Notes: generated by a model from the sequence alone, not told the origin. DNA of 64,000 nucleotides from Halopenitus salinus (GCF_042662125.1 NZ_JBHSXL010000009.1:372001-436000), one strand, 5' to 3'. Positions 17,101-26,126 are shown, counted from the first letter of the stretch. Program-made: numbers and translations.

Positions 17101-17493
17101 GGTGTCGAGCGGCGTGCCCATGATATCGACGTCGTGCTCCTCGAGGATGCCCTGTTCGGCCAGCTCGGCCGTGACGTTGAGGCCGGTCTGGCCGCCGAGC
17201 CCGGCGATGACGCCGTCGGGCTTCTCCTCGCGGATGACCTCGGCGATCGCCTCGGGGGTGATCGGCTCGATGTAGACCCGGTCGGCCATTTCCGGGTCGG
17301 TCATGATCGTCGCGGGGTTGGAGTTGACGAGGACGACTCGGGCGCCCTCCTCCTGAAGGGCGCGACACGCCTGTGCGCCGGAGTAGTCGAACTCGGCAGC
17401 CTGTCCGATCTGGATCGGGCCGCTCCCGATGAGCAGGATCGTGCGGTCCTCGGAGGCCGCTTCCTCCCCGGACGTCTCGTCTGTCTCGCTCAT
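14170..17493 (-). CDS. carB: Carbamoyl-phosphate synthase large subunit
   Basis: Makes carbamoyl phosphate from bicarbonate, ATP and glutamine-derived ammonia for pyrimidines and arginine. The 1107-residue protein has the two homologous ATP-grasp halves: the first begins LLIGSGPIQIGQAAEFDYSG, the second VVIGGGPIRIGQGVEFDYC. The MGS-like allosteric domain is at the C-terminus (about 960-1100). Between the halves lies an extra acidic Ser/Thr/Asp linker (about 555-590). The ATG at 17493 is favoured because the frame upstream is not conserved in type. The small subunit carA is not adjacent in this window. Confidence 0.97.
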   Translation of the reverse strand: MSETDETSGEEAASEDRTILLIGSGPIQIGQAAEFDYSGAQACRALQEEGARVVLVNSNPATIMTDPEMADRVYIEPITPEAIAEVIREEKPDGVIAGLGGQTGLNVTAELAEQGILEEHDVDIMGTPLDTIYATEDRDLFRQRMENIGQPVPKSTTISLGEGESLTDFDEEAFRERVSDAVDHVGGLPVISRTTYTLGGSGSGVVEEFDELVDRVRKGLRLSRNSEVLITESIAGWVELEYEVMRDADDSCIIICNMENIDPMGIHTGESTVVTPSQVIPDDGHQEMRDAALGVIRELGIQGGCNIQFAWRDDGTPGGEYRVVEVNPRVSRSSALASKATGYPIARVTAKVALGKRLHEIENEITGETTAAFEPAIDYVVTKVPRWPIDKFDDVDFELGTAMKSTGEAMSIGRTFEESMLKALRSSEYDPAVDWVDVDDETLEADYLESPTPDRPYAIFEAFSRGYTVEDVCELTGIKEWYVERFKRIADAHEGAKHGEFTDAAIAGFTDAEIADAASPEAPADVEPKTTSTDGGSVQPVSVEEVESTTPNRTFKQVDTCAGEFEASTPYYYSARLPEYLAGVEAGSGETDYGELEQIDPDVESVVVIGGGPIRIGQGVEFDYCAVHAVRALREMGIDAHVVNNNPETVSTDYDTSDGLFFEPITAEEVADVVEATDADGVMVQFGGQTSVNVGEPLEAELDRRDLDCEIVGTSVEAMDLAEDRDRFNELMDDLGIAQPAGGTATSREEALELAHGIGYPVLVRPSYVLGGRAMRVVEDDAELEQYIEEAVRVSPDKPILIDQFLDDAVELDVDAVSDGEDVLIGGVMEHVESAGVHSGDSACMIPPRSLSADTLERVREVTEEIATALDTVGLLNVQLAVTGVHDPEADSTVYVLEANPRSSRTVPFVSKATGVPIAKIAAKVMAGETLADLDVDEQIPEHLSVKEVVLPFDRLPGSDPRLGPEMKSTGEVMGTATSFGKAYDKAQDATGKPIPESGTAVVDLSAEEFPDPDTEAGEALVDGFAEHFELSTATDLIEAARAGELDLIVSRQRDLLEVAVEEEITYFSTPASAKAALEALAHANDDLDVLAVSDRPKRVADWGAGE

Positions 17494-17705
17494 TACCCGA
17501 CCGGAGTGCGCACATCGTAATAAGGCCGGCGAAAGAATACGATTCTCGCAGGGGAATTTCGAAATTCGCAAGGCACGCGATCACGTGCCACGGTTGGCGG
17601 CCGGTAGCACGGAGCGGGGGGAACGTGTACCGTAGGCTCGAACGGGTGATCGACGGTCCGAACCGTGGCGTGGCCGACGGTCCGTCCCCGGTTGGCCGAG
17701 GTCGG

Positions 17706-17921
17706 TCAGGTGTTGAGCCGGTATCGATAGGGACTGTCCGCGATGACCTCGACCTCGCCGCGTCTCGCCCACCGACCCAACACGGTGGCGACGCGATGCG
17801 GACTGTCGAACTCGTCGCGGTCCTCGAGCTCCTCGACGAGCGCGAGGATCTCCCGCGCGGTCAGCGGCTCGTCGGCGTCGGCGAGCACACCGCGCAGCGA
17901 CTCGTACTCCTGGGTGTGCAT
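17706..17921 (-). CDS. Small winged-helix-like protein
   Basis: A 71-residue protein that begins MHTQEYESLRGVLADADEP. It has the helix-helix-wing pattern of a winged helix: a helix, EILALVEELEDRD, then RVATVLGRWARRGEVEVI, then a short beta pair. A longer start at 17945 is possible, but the ATG at 17921 gives the compact fold. Unknown function; it could be a small transcription factor or a helper of carB, which is downstream on the same strand with a 212-base gap. Confidence 0.6.
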   Translation of the reverse strand: MHTQEYESLRGVLADADEPLTAREILALVEELEDRDEFDSPHRVATVLGRWARRGEVEVIADSPYRYRLNT

Positions 17922-18015
17922 GTGTCTTACGTATGGGTGGAACACACATAGTCTTCAGTGAGACAGCGGTCCGACGAACGTCAGACACGCGGGGGACGGG
18001 ACGGGAAAACGGGGT

Positions 18016-18546
18016 TCAAGCGTACGGGTCGTCCGCCTCGAGGTCGCGCTCGGCGCGGTATCGGTCGACGAACTCCGGGACGTCGAAGTCGGTCATCTGC
18101 CGTTCGAACTCCCGGAGGGCGCCGTCGTCGTCGGCGTGGCTCACGGCGTGTTCCATCAGTTCGACGACGAGCTCGACGATCACCTCGTGGAGCCTGCGGG
18201 AGTCGAACTCGGTGACCCACGCGAGGGCGTATCCGACGTCCGCGGTCTCGGAGGCGTCGATCGCGACGACCCGGTCGGGAAACTCCTCTAAGACCACGCC
18301 GAGCAGGTGCGGCGTCCCGAACTCGGGCATCTCCTCGCTCGTCGTCTCGATCGCCTCGCGCAACACCTCGACGAGGAACTCCGGGAGGAACCGCTCGGGC
18401 GGGTGGACGTCCATGACGACGCCGTGGGTCTCCCCGCAGTCGCACTCGAACTCCCGCATTCCCAAATCGAGGTCGCCGTGGCGGATCGTCTCGCCGCAGG
18501 ACAGCTCGACGACGTCCTCGGCGCCCGGAACGCGTGGATCGGCCAT
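18016..18546 (-). CDS. Conserved haloarchaeal protein (DUF5815-like)
   Basis: A 176-residue acidic protein. Its N-terminal part (LSCGETIRHGDLDLGMREFECDCGETHGVV) has three cysteines that could form part of a zinc site. The rest is helical (about 55-170). The pattern resembles the haloarchaeal family I recall as DUF5815. No enzymatic motif is visible. Transcribed away from the alcohol dehydrogenase gene. Confidence 0.65.
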   Translation of the reverse strand: MADPRVPGAEDVVELSCGETIRHGDLDLGMREFECDCGETHGVVMDVHPPERFLPEFLVEVLREAIETTSEEMPEFGTPHLLGVVLEEFPDRVVAIDASETADVGYALAWVTEFDSRRLHEVIVELVVELMEHAVSHADDDGALREFERQMTDFDVPEFVDRYRAERDLEADDPYA

Positions 18547-18654
18547 ACGCGACGTTGACGGCTGCGGCGGTTAAAGGGCGCGAAACCCACCGAGTCGGCT
18601 GCACGGGTCGCCGTCGGGCGAAGGCTTTTGGTCGTGATGCGCCATTCTGCTCGT

Positions 18655-19848
18655 ATGTTCGACGGCCTCGGTTCGATCGACGACGTCAACGACATCAAAA
18701 GCCCCGACGAGATCCGCTACGGGATGGGCGCGGCGGACGGTCTGACGGAGTACGCCACGGAGGAGGGCGTGGAGACGGCGCTCGTGGTCACGGACGAGCA
18801 CGTGCTCGGAGCCGGCGCGGCCGACCCCGTCCTCGACGCGCTCGAGGCCGCCGACGTGGAGGTGGCGGTCTACGACGGGGTCAAGCCCGAACCGAAACTC
18901 GAACTCGCGGAGGCGGCCGCGGCGGAGGTCGATCGGGTGGACGCCGACGTCGTTCTCGGCGTGGGCGGCGGCAGCAGCATGGACACGGCGAAGTTCGCCT
19001 CCGTCATCGCCGAACACGACGTCCCCACGCGCGAGATGATCGGAATGGGCAACGTCCCCGGCCCCGGCCGGCCGACGGTCCTGCTTCCGACGACGGCCGG
19101 AACCGGAAGCGAGGTCACCCACATCGGCGTGTTCGCGGACAAACAGGACGGAAACAACAAGAAGGTCGTCTACTCCGACCACATGTTCGCCGACCTGGCG
19201 CTCGTCGACCCCGAACTCACCCGCACGATGCCGGCGGGGGTCGCCGCCGCGACCGGCCAGGACGCGCTCACGCACGCGATCGAGTGTTACGTCTCGACGC
19301 TTCGGACGCCCTTCACCGACGGGCTGGCGCGACACGCCATCGAGCTGATCGGCGACTCCCTTCGCCCCGCGGTCCACCAGGGCCGCCACAACGACGAGGC
19401 GCGCTACCGGATGAGCCTCGCCGCGACCACCGCGGGACAGGCGTTCGTCAACTCCGGACTCGGCGCCGTCCACGCGCTCACCTACCCGCTCGGCATCGAG
19501 TGCGGCATCGGTCACGGGCTCGCCAACGCGGTGCTGCTGCCGCACGTGATGCGGTACAACGTCCCGGCCGAGCCCGATCGGTTCGCGGAGATCGCGGGGC
19601 TCCTCGGCGTGCCCGAACGCGAGGACGAATCGACGATCGAACGCGCCTACCGCAGCGTCGAGGCGGTCGAGGCGCTCAACGAGGACGTCGGAATTCCGAA
19701 CCGGATCGGCGAGCTCGGCGGCGTCGACGACTCGGAGTTCGGGACGTTCGCGGACATCGCGCTCGAACACTCGAAACACAACATCGACCGGAACCCGCGA
19801 GCGATGGACCGAGACGACATCATCGAGCTGTTCGAATCGGCTTACTGA
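18655..19848 (+). CDS. Iron-type (group III) alcohol dehydrogenase
   Basis: A 397-residue NAD(P)-dependent dehydrogenase. The nucleotide-binding motif GGGSSMDTAK, the PTTAGTGSEVT segment and the metal region (DALTHAIECY, GLGAVHALTYPLG, GIGHGLANAVLLPHVM) are all present, so the iron ligands (Asp and three His) appear intact. Substrate specificity is not predictable; similar haloarchaeal enzymes act on small alcohols or aldehydes. The ATG at 18655 is preferred over an upstream start at 18628 because it begins at the conserved N-terminal strand and lies about 30 bases after a TATA-like ggctttt. Confidence 0.88.
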   Translation: MFDGLGSIDDVNDIKSPDEIRYGMGAADGLTEYATEEGVETALVVTDEHVLGAGAADPVLDALEAADVEVAVYDGVKPEPKLELAEAAAAEVDRVDADVVLGVGGGSSMDTAKFASVIAEHDVPTREMIGMGNVPGPGRPTVLLPTTAGTGSEVTHIGVFADKQDGNNKKVVYSDHMFADLALVDPELTRTMPAGVAAATGQDALTHAIECYVSTLRTPFTDGLARHAIELIGDSLRPAVHQGRHNDEARYRMSLAATTAGQAFVNSGLGAVHALTYPLGIECGIGHGLANAVLLPHVMRYNVPAEPDRFAEIAGLLGVPEREDESTIERAYRSVEAVEALNEDVGIPNRIGELGGVDDSEFGTFADIALEHSKHNIDRNPRAMDRDDIIELFESAY

Positions 19849-19939
19849 CCGTTCGAATCGACCGACTGATCCGGTCGGCGTCTACTGATCCGGTCGGAGA
19901 GGTGGGAACACCGAAACGGGACGGCCTCGTCGGGTCGCG

Positions 19940-21652
19940 TCAGTGCTCGCCGCCGGTGCCGCGACGATCGCTGTCGAAGTCGATGTCCATGTCCGCGAGC
20001 AGCTCGGCCGCCTCCTCGCGTTTCTCCTGGTGGTCGGCGAGGAACTCGGCCATCAGCTCGGCGGCCTGGTCCTTGCAGCCGCCACAGAGCCGGTCGCCGC
20101 CGCGACACTCGTCGTAGACGGTCCGCGCGAGGTCGTCGTCGTCGCCGGCGAGCAGGTAGGCGTACAGCTCGTACACCGGACACTCGTCGGGCTTTCCGCC
20201 ACGTTCGCGCTGTTCCTCCGCGGTCGAGCGGCCGCCGGTCGTCGCCGCTTTCACCTTCTCGCGTCCGTCCTCGGGGTCGTCGAGCAGCGAGATGTGGCTC
20301 GCCGGGATCGACGAGGACATCTTGCCGCCCGTGAGCCCCGACATGAACCGGTGGTAGATCGAGGAGGGTTGTCGGAAGCCGAACCCGTCGTGGTCAAGTT
20401 CGATCTCTCGGGCGAGCGCCTCCGCGGCGGGCCGGTCGAGATCGAAGGCGTCGACGTGGCCCTCGAACACGCGCTTTTCGCCGTCGATCCGCTCGATGAG
20501 GTCCTCGAAGGCCCCCTCGGTCGCGTTCCGGTCGAGGAATCGGACCCGCGGACGAAGCGGCTCCTTCCCGCCGGACCGCAGCGTTCCGATCGCGGACTCG
20601 CGGGCGTCCGCGAGGTCGTCCGGGGGATCGTAGGTCTCGAGCCAGTCGGCGGCCGCCTCACACCGGATCGGGTCGGCATCGCCCGTCCCGTCGGCATCGC
20701 CCGTCCCGTCCGATCCACTTTCGTCCGCGTTCGCGGCGGCGAGCGCGTCGTAGGCCGCCCGGACGAGCTGGCGCTCGTCGTCATCGAGCTCGAAGCTGGC
20801 GAACGCCTCCGTGACCTTGAAGTACCGCATCCGGATCGACAGATCGCGCGACAGCCGAAGGTGTGGGTCCTGGTCGGGACCGACCGGAACGACGGTCGGC
20901 TTCGGCTCGTCGACCAGCTGCGGATAGAGGATGTCGGCCATCTGGGTGATCGTCGACTGCATGTGCGAGACGTTCGTCTCGCCGTCGAAGCCGTAGAGCG
21001 CCTGCATCTCCGAGAAGTTCGCCTTCGAGCCGAGTTCGAAGGCCAGGTCCTGAACCTCCCGGTTGTCCGACTGGCGGTAAACGGTCCCCTCCTCGGGGTC
21101 GAACCCCAACGCGAGAAGCGAGAGGACGTAGCTGCGGGCGTGCTCGTCGATCTCCTCCCAGGAGAGCCCGCGTGCCGAGTGCGCCTCCAGATCGGCGATC
21201 AGCCCGAACGCGTCGCCGCCCTGTTGTTGGTGCCAAATGATCTCGTCGAAGACGAGCTTGTGGCCGATGTGGGGGTCCCCGGTCGGCATGAACCCCGAGA
21301 GCGCGGCGAACGGCTCGTCGTTGGCCATCGCCTCCGCGACGGCGTCGTACTCGCGGTGGCCGAAGATGACGCCGCGACGCATGAGGTAGTGCGGGTGGGG
21401 CACGTCGGGGAGGACCTCGTCGAACTCCTCGATGCCGAACTCCTCGAAGAGCTTCCGGTAGTCGTCGACGGTCGCCGAGCCCCACGGGTCGAGCTCCACG
21501 TCGTCGGCGCCGGCTGCCGTGTCGGTTCCACCGTCGGTCGCGGGCACGTCGGCGGCGACGCCGATCGCGTCCGCGTCGGCCGCGTCCGCGTCGGTCGTAT
21601 CGACGTCCGGATCGGCGGACGTCCCGCGTGGAGCGTTGTCGTGGTCGGTCAT
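19940..21652 (-). CDS. trpS: Tryptophanyl-tRNA synthetase
   Basis: Class I aminoacyl-tRNA synthetase that charges tRNA-Trp. The 570-residue protein has the HIGH-type motif in PTGDPHIGHK and the KMSKS-type motif in GGKMSSS, plus typical WHEQ-like (IIWHQQQGGDAF) and QDPHLRLSRD segments. A Cys-rich C-terminal part (ECRGGDRLCGGC) is usual for archaeal forms. The N-terminal 55 residues and a small Asp/Gly repeat near 305-320 are haloarchaeal acidic insertions. Its ATG overlaps the endA stop (ATGA, 21649-21652), indicating translational coupling. Confidence 0.96.
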   Translation of the reverse strand: MTDHDNAPRGTSADPDVDTTDADAADADAIGVAADVPATDGGTDTAAGADDVELDPWGSATVDDYRKLFEEFGIEEFDEVLPDVPHPHYLMRRGVIFGHREYDAVAEAMANDEPFAALSGFMPTGDPHIGHKLVFDEIIWHQQQGGDAFGLIADLEAHSARGLSWEEIDEHARSYVLSLLALGFDPEEGTVYRQSDNREVQDLAFELGSKANFSEMQALYGFDGETNVSHMQSTITQMADILYPQLVDEPKPTVVPVGPDQDPHLRLSRDLSIRMRYFKVTEAFASFELDDDERQLVRAAYDALAAANADESGSDGTGDADGTGDADPIRCEAAADWLETYDPPDDLADARESAIGTLRSGGKEPLRPRVRFLDRNATEGAFEDLIERIDGEKRVFEGHVDAFDLDRPAAEALAREIELDHDGFGFRQPSSIYHRFMSGLTGGKMSSSIPASHISLLDDPEDGREKVKAATTGGRSTAEEQRERGGKPDECPVYELYAYLLAGDDDDLARTVYDECRGGDRLCGGCKDQAAELMAEFLADHQEKREEAAELLADMDIDFDSDRRGTGGEH

Positions 21653-22791
21653 GGCGTGAGTCGAGCTACCGAGAGGTAGTCGATGGAACTCGAACCGGTC
21701 GGCGCAAAAACCATTCGCTTGCGGACGCCCCCGGCGAGTCGCACGTCGAGCGAGAGTTCGCGGGGAACGAAGACGTGGTCCGGCTCGAGGACCCGAACGA
21801 GGTGTTCGGAGTGGGGGAGATCCGTCACCGTCTCCACCTCGAGGTAGGTCCGGAAGTCGGCGCCGAACTTGAACCCGGTCTTCGGAACGATCGAGCGATC
21901 ACGGAGGTCCGTGTACACCCGAAGCCGCCGGTCGAACCGATCACCCTCGACCGCGCGACCGCGCTCGCGGATGGCCTCGGCGGCGTCGACGGGGGCGAGG
22001 ACGCTCCCGTCATCGTCGGTTCGGGCGTCGGACGAAGCGGCATCGAGCGGGAGCGCCCGATCGAGGCGCAGCGATCCCCGTTCGGCGAGGAAGGCCGCCT
22101 CGAGCAGCGACAGCTGGATGGCACCCTCGAGCGTGGATGCCCGTCCGGAGAGCGGGCGGCCGTAGAAGCCGCGCTCGTAGAGGTCTCCCGGGACGTCCCA
22201 CGCGAGGACGCGGTCCTCGAGGAGGACGCCGGCGAGGTCGTCCGGCGGATCGTATCGCGTGTCCCCGTCCGGATCGATCGCGACGGCCTCGAAGTAGGTG
22301 AGGTCGCTCTCCTCGTCGACGACCGCGAGCGTCGTTCCGGACAGCCCTTCGACCGGGATCGACTCGCGCTCGCCGACGACGCGGATCCGGTGTTCGAGCG
22401 CCCCGTCCGGGGGGCTCGCGCCCCGCTCGTAGACGACGAAGTCGACGTCCTCGCCGTCCCCGTCGAGGCGGCGATCCCCCGGCCATCCCTCGCGCGTGGG
22501 CGAGAGGTAGAAGCCGCGGTCGCGGAGGTCGGTATAGACCAGAAATCGGACCGCGAAACGGTCGACGGCGGCGGCCGCGTGGACGAAGAAGGGTTCGAAC
22601 CCGAGCGCGTCGCCGTCGACGGAGACCGCCGAGAGATCGCCGCGAAACAGGAGGTGGGCGGCCTCGAGGTGCGTGAGGACGATCTCGTTGCCCTCGAGCG
22701 GCCGACCGTAGCCTCGCGAGTCGTAGAACCGCTGGCGGGCGTCGCCGCCGACGTGGACGCCGTCCGCGCGGAGGGTCCCTTCCGGTTGCAT
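21649..22791 (-). CDS. endA: tRNA-splicing endonuclease
   Basis: Cuts pre-tRNA at bulge-helix-bulge sites to remove introns. The 380-residue protein is the fused double-length type seen in haloarchaea: two homologous halves, each with a conserved VYTDLRDRGFY / VYTDLRDRSIVPKTGFKFGADF segment. The catalytic Tyr/His/Lys set is visible in the second half (YTDLRD; HSEHLVRV; KRMVFA). The first half keeps a Y and H but is probably structural. It lies between a zinc-finger gene and trpS, and the stop-start overlap with trpS suggests one transcript. Confidence 0.95.
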   Translation of the reverse strand: MQPEGTLRADGVHVGGDARQRFYDSRGYGRPLEGNEIVLTHLEAAHLLFRGDLSAVSVDGDALGFEPFFVHAAAAVDRFAVRFLVYTDLRDRGFYLSPTREGWPGDRRLDGDGEDVDFVVYERGASPPDGALEHRIRVVGERESIPVEGLSGTTLAVVDEESDLTYFEAVAIDPDGDTRYDPPDDLAGVLLEDRVLAWDVPGDLYERGFYGRPLSGRASTLEGAIQLSLLEAAFLAERGSLRLDRALPLDAASSDARTDDDGSVLAPVDAAEAIRERGRAVEGDRFDRRLRVYTDLRDRSIVPKTGFKFGADFRTYLEVETVTDLPHSEHLVRVLEPDHVFVPRELSLDVRLAGGVRKRMVFAPTGSSSIDYLSVARLTP

Positions 22792-22837
22792 GGCTGTAGG
22801 GCGGCGCGGCGGCCGTAAACGGGTTGCGGTCCGGGAC

Positions 22838-23674
22838 TCACGGGCGGGTGTCGTGGTTCGAAACGGGACGGTGATCGTCGTCGGTGCGACCCGCAGCGTC
22901 GGATGGCCGGGAGTCTCTCGACGACCGCGAGTCGCCTCCTCGCCACCGATCGCAGGTCCCGTCGAGACACCTGCGGGCGTCGGGCGTCTCGAAGACGGGG
23001 AGGCCGCAGGGACAGTCGTCGACGACGACGCCCGAGGGGAACGAGAACGTGGTGTCACAGTCGGGGTACTCCCCACAGCCGAGGAACACCCGGCCGGTCG
23101 CCTGCTGGACCCGGAGGTCGGACCCGCAGTCGGGACACGACCAGACGCGGTCGAACCGCTCCGCGACGGCGTCGGCGAGCGAGTCGCAGTAGACGTCCAG
23201 ACAGACCGAGAGGACCTCGCCGCGCTCGACCCGAAGGAGGGGGAGCCCGCAGTCCCCACAGGTCCGTTCGGTGACGGTCGCGTCCCTGGGCAGGCCGTAC
23301 CGCGATCCACAGCCGGTACAACTCACCGTGCCGGCGGACCGCATGAGCGGCGACGCGCAGTCGGGACAGTCGCCGACCGGGGTTCCGGCCGTCGTGACGG
23401 GGACGTCGCGTACGGCGGCGACCTCGTTGGCGACCACCCGGAGCGTGCGGTCGCCGTCGCGGGCGGTGACGGTGAATCCCGAGGAATCGGACTCGACGGT
23501 CACCGACTCCGGTCGGGTGAGCCACGCGACCGGCCGGTAGCCGTCGGCGTCGTGAACGAGCGTCGTGTTGTCGGGCTTGACGACCACGAGGACTCGTCCC
23601 CGCGTGGTCTCCTCGCGGGTCCCCTCGAAGGTCGTCGTACAGTCGCCGGCCAGGACGCGAAGGCGCGATGGCAT
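22838..23674 (-). CDS. Multi-C4-zinc-finger protein, topoisomerase-finger-like, with NucS-like N-terminus
   Basis: A 278-residue protein. Residues 1-90 (RVLAGDCTTTFEG, GRVLVVVKPDNTTLVHDADGYRPVAW) resemble the N-terminal domain of NucS/DUF91-type proteins, but no nuclease domain follows. Residues 95-255 contain about four Cys4 fingers: CPDC...CTGC, CGDCG, CPDCGSDLRV...GCGEYPDCDTTF and CPCGLPVF. They resemble the C-terminal fingers of DNA topoisomerase I. The C-terminus is disordered and charged. It probably binds nucleic acid. It is 46 bases upstream of endA on the same strand, so it may be the first gene of the endA-trpS operon. Confidence 0.75.
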   Translation of the reverse strand: MPSRLRVLAGDCTTTFEGTREETTRGRVLVVVKPDNTTLVHDADGYRPVAWLTRPESVTVESDSSGFTVTARDGDRTLRVVANEVAAVRDVPVTTAGTPVGDCPDCASPLMRSAGTVSCTGCGSRYGLPRDATVTERTCGDCGLPLLRVERGEVLSVCLDVYCDSLADAVAERFDRVWSCPDCGSDLRVQQATGRVFLGCGEYPDCDTTFSFPSGVVVDDCPCGLPVFETPDARRCLDGTCDRWRGGDSRSSRDSRPSDAAGRTDDDHRPVSNHDTRP

Positions 23675-23777
23675 ACGCCGGTTGGTCCCGGCATCCGGTT
23701 TGAACCCTCGTCCGCCGCCGGGTGCCGCCGCCGTGACAAGACGCAAGCCCGACCCGGCAAACTTCCCAAAAGACGCC

Positions 23778-26126
23778 TCACCGAACCTCGACCGAGCGGG
23801 ACGAGCGGACCGGATACAGCGGCCGCTCGGGGAAGGAGACCTCGATCGTGAAGGTCACCTCGTCGGCGTCCGGGGCGCCGAAGACGCCGACCGGAACGGT
23901 CGTCTCGCCGTCGAGATACACCGTTTTGGCGTTCATCTCGACGTCGTTGACCGTCACGCGGACGCCGACGCGCGCGCCGCCGCCGCGGTTTCGAACGGTC
24001 ACCTCCCGGAGGTCGTTCTCGCCGACCTCGACGGCCTCGGGGAACGATCCCCACTCGACGTCGATCCGGGGGAGATCCCCCGCGGCCTCCGCGATCCGGG
24101 TCGCGACGCCCTCGGTCAAGCCCGCGCTCTCGAGCGCGCCCGGATCCGCGTCCGCGATCGCGGCTGGCGAGTCAAATCCGGCATCGGAGAGCCGCACGGC
24201 CCGGTTCGCGCCGACCCCGTCGATCGCCGTGAACGCGACCGCCTCGCGGGAGACGCCGTGTTCGAGCCGCGCCTCGACCCGACACGCGAGGTTCGCCGCC
24301 CGGGGACCCGCGAACCGGTCGAGGAACTCGCTCAAGGCCGCGATCAGTCGGAGCGCGTTCTGGCGGATCACCCACGCGTCCGACCGGAGGTCGGACGGAA
24401 CCGAGTCGTCCATGCTCGCCGCACAGATCGCGAACACCTTGCGGTGGCCGTCCTCGAGGGTCGTTTCGAGGTCGACGGCCTCGAGGATCCGGTCTATCGC
24501 GTCGCCCTCAGCCGACCGGGCCGAGACCGAATCGAACTCGCCGGCGGCCGCGACCGCCTCCAGGATCGACTCGACCGAGACCGAATCGCGCTCCGCGAGA
24601 TCGTGGAACCGCGCCGCGGTGTCGAGCCGGAGGTAGTACTTCGAGGCGAGACGGCCGACCGCGGTGGGCTCGATCCCCAGATCCGCGTCGGTCTCGACGA
24701 ACCCGTCCTCGACCAGCGTCTCGAGGACGGTTCGGACCCGATCGCGGATCGAGTCGAAGCCGTACGCCTCCGGGTTCGAGCGCGCGCGGACGTGGTAGAA
24801 CGTCGTCTCGATCCACGACATCACGTCGTCGAGATCGCGGATCGTTCCCATCGCGATCTCGGCGTTGAGGTGGGACGGAAGTTCCTCCGCCAGCCGCGAT
24901 TCGATCGGCTTTCCCTCGCGCAACAGCCGCCGATAGCGATCGGCGTCCTCGCGGTCGCAGACGACCCACCCGTAGCCGACGTCGTCGTAGCCGGGACGGC
25001 CCGCCCGTCCGAGCATCTGTAGCACGTCGAGCGGGGAGATGTCCGTCTCGCCCTCGAGCGGGTCGTGGTACTTGGTGTCGCGGATGACGACACAGCGGGC
25101 GGGGAGGTTCACGCCCCACGCCAGCGTCGAGGTCGAAAAGAGGATGGAGATGTGCCCCTCGCGGAACCACTCCTCGACGCGGTCGCGGTCGTCCTTGCCG
25201 AGGCCCGCGTGGTGGAAACCGACCCCGTCGAGGACGGACTGGCGGAGCGTGTCGTTGGCGAGCTCGCTCGCCTCCGTGTGGAAGTCGTACTCGCCGCGGG
25301 CGCCGATGGGCACGTCGCGTTCGGCGAGGACGTCGCGGGTCTTCTTCGCCGCCTGCACGGTGTCCTGTCTCGAGGAGACGAACACGAGCGCCTGGCCGTC
25401 CTCGCGGACGTGCGGCTCCGCCAGGTCGATCGCTCGATAGAGCCGACGGTACTTGTCGGCGAAGGCGTTGTCGCCGTGCGAGTAGGTCTTGACGCCGGTC
25501 TCGAGATCGACGGGGCGGTACTCGTCGCCGAACGCGAAGGTCGCCTCCGGGGGCGCATCGAGCCACTCGGCGACGTCCTCGACGTTCGACATCGTCGCCG
25601 AGAGGGCGACGATCCGGGGGTCACAGATCCGCCGCAGCCGGGAGACGACGACCTCCAGGACGCCGCCGCGGCGGTCGGAATCGAGGAGGTGTACCTCGTC
25701 GATGAGCACGCAGTCGACCTCGGCGATGAACGAGTAGCGGGCCGACTCGTGTTTGCGCGTCGCCGAGTCGGCCTTCTCGGGGGTGATCACGATGACGTCG
25801 GCGCGCTCGGCGCGTCGTGGGTTCAGATCGCGCTCCCCGGAGACGACGTAGACGGAGTAGCCGAGGTCCTCGAACCGCTCCCACTCGCTCTCCTTCTCGT
25901 TCGTGAGCGCGCGGAGCGGGGCGACGAAGAGCGCCGTCCCCCCCGAGGCGAGCGTCTTGCAGATCGCCAGTTCGGCCAGGGCGGTCTTGCCGGAGCCGGT
26001 CGGTGCGCTCGCGACCACGTTCGCCGTCGTCTCGAGCAGCGCGGGCAGCGCCTCTCGCTGCATCCGATTGAACTCCTCGAAGCCGAACGCCTCGGCGAAC
26101 TCCGGGACCGCCTCCGTGACCTTCAT
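23778..26126 (-). CDS. Ski2/Hel308-like superfamily 2 helicase
   Basis: A 782-residue ATP-dependent helicase. Motifs are clear: Q-motif region FNRMQREALPALLE, Walker A APTGSGKTAL, DEVH box (VLIDEVHLLD), SAT (ALSATMSN) and motif VI QMLGRAGRPGYDD. The C-terminal half contains a winged-helix and ratchet-like region, then a helix-hairpin-helix (about 640-690), then an immunoglobulin-like beta domain at the end. This Sec63-like tail is more like Brr2/Ski2-family proteins than minimal Hel308. A role in replication-fork or RNA remodelling is inferred. The ATG at 26126 (MKVTEAVPEFAEAF) begins the conserved region. Confidence 0.88.
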   Translation of the reverse strand: MKVTEAVPEFAEAFGFEEFNRMQREALPALLETTANVVASAPTGSGKTALAELAICKTLASGGTALFVAPLRALTNEKESEWERFEDLGYSVYVVSGERDLNPRRAERADVIVITPEKADSATRKHESARYSFIAEVDCVLIDEVHLLDSDRRGGVLEVVVSRLRRICDPRIVALSATMSNVEDVAEWLDAPPEATFAFGDEYRPVDLETGVKTYSHGDNAFADKYRRLYRAIDLAEPHVREDGQALVFVSSRQDTVQAAKKTRDVLAERDVPIGARGEYDFHTEASELANDTLRQSVLDGVGFHHAGLGKDDRDRVEEWFREGHISILFSTSTLAWGVNLPARCVVIRDTKYHDPLEGETDISPLDVLQMLGRAGRPGYDDVGYGWVVCDREDADRYRRLLREGKPIESRLAEELPSHLNAEIAMGTIRDLDDVMSWIETTFYHVRARSNPEAYGFDSIRDRVRTVLETLVEDGFVETDADLGIEPTAVGRLASKYYLRLDTAARFHDLAERDSVSVESILEAVAAAGEFDSVSARSAEGDAIDRILEAVDLETTLEDGHRKVFAICAASMDDSVPSDLRSDAWVIRQNALRLIAALSEFLDRFAGPRAANLACRVEARLEHGVSREAVAFTAIDGVGANRAVRLSDAGFDSPAAIADADPGALESAGLTEGVATRIAEAAGDLPRIDVEWGSFPEAVEVGENDLREVTVRNRGGGARVGVRVTVNDVEMNAKTVYLDGETTVPVGVFGAPDADEVTFTIEVSFPERPLYPVRSSRSVEVR

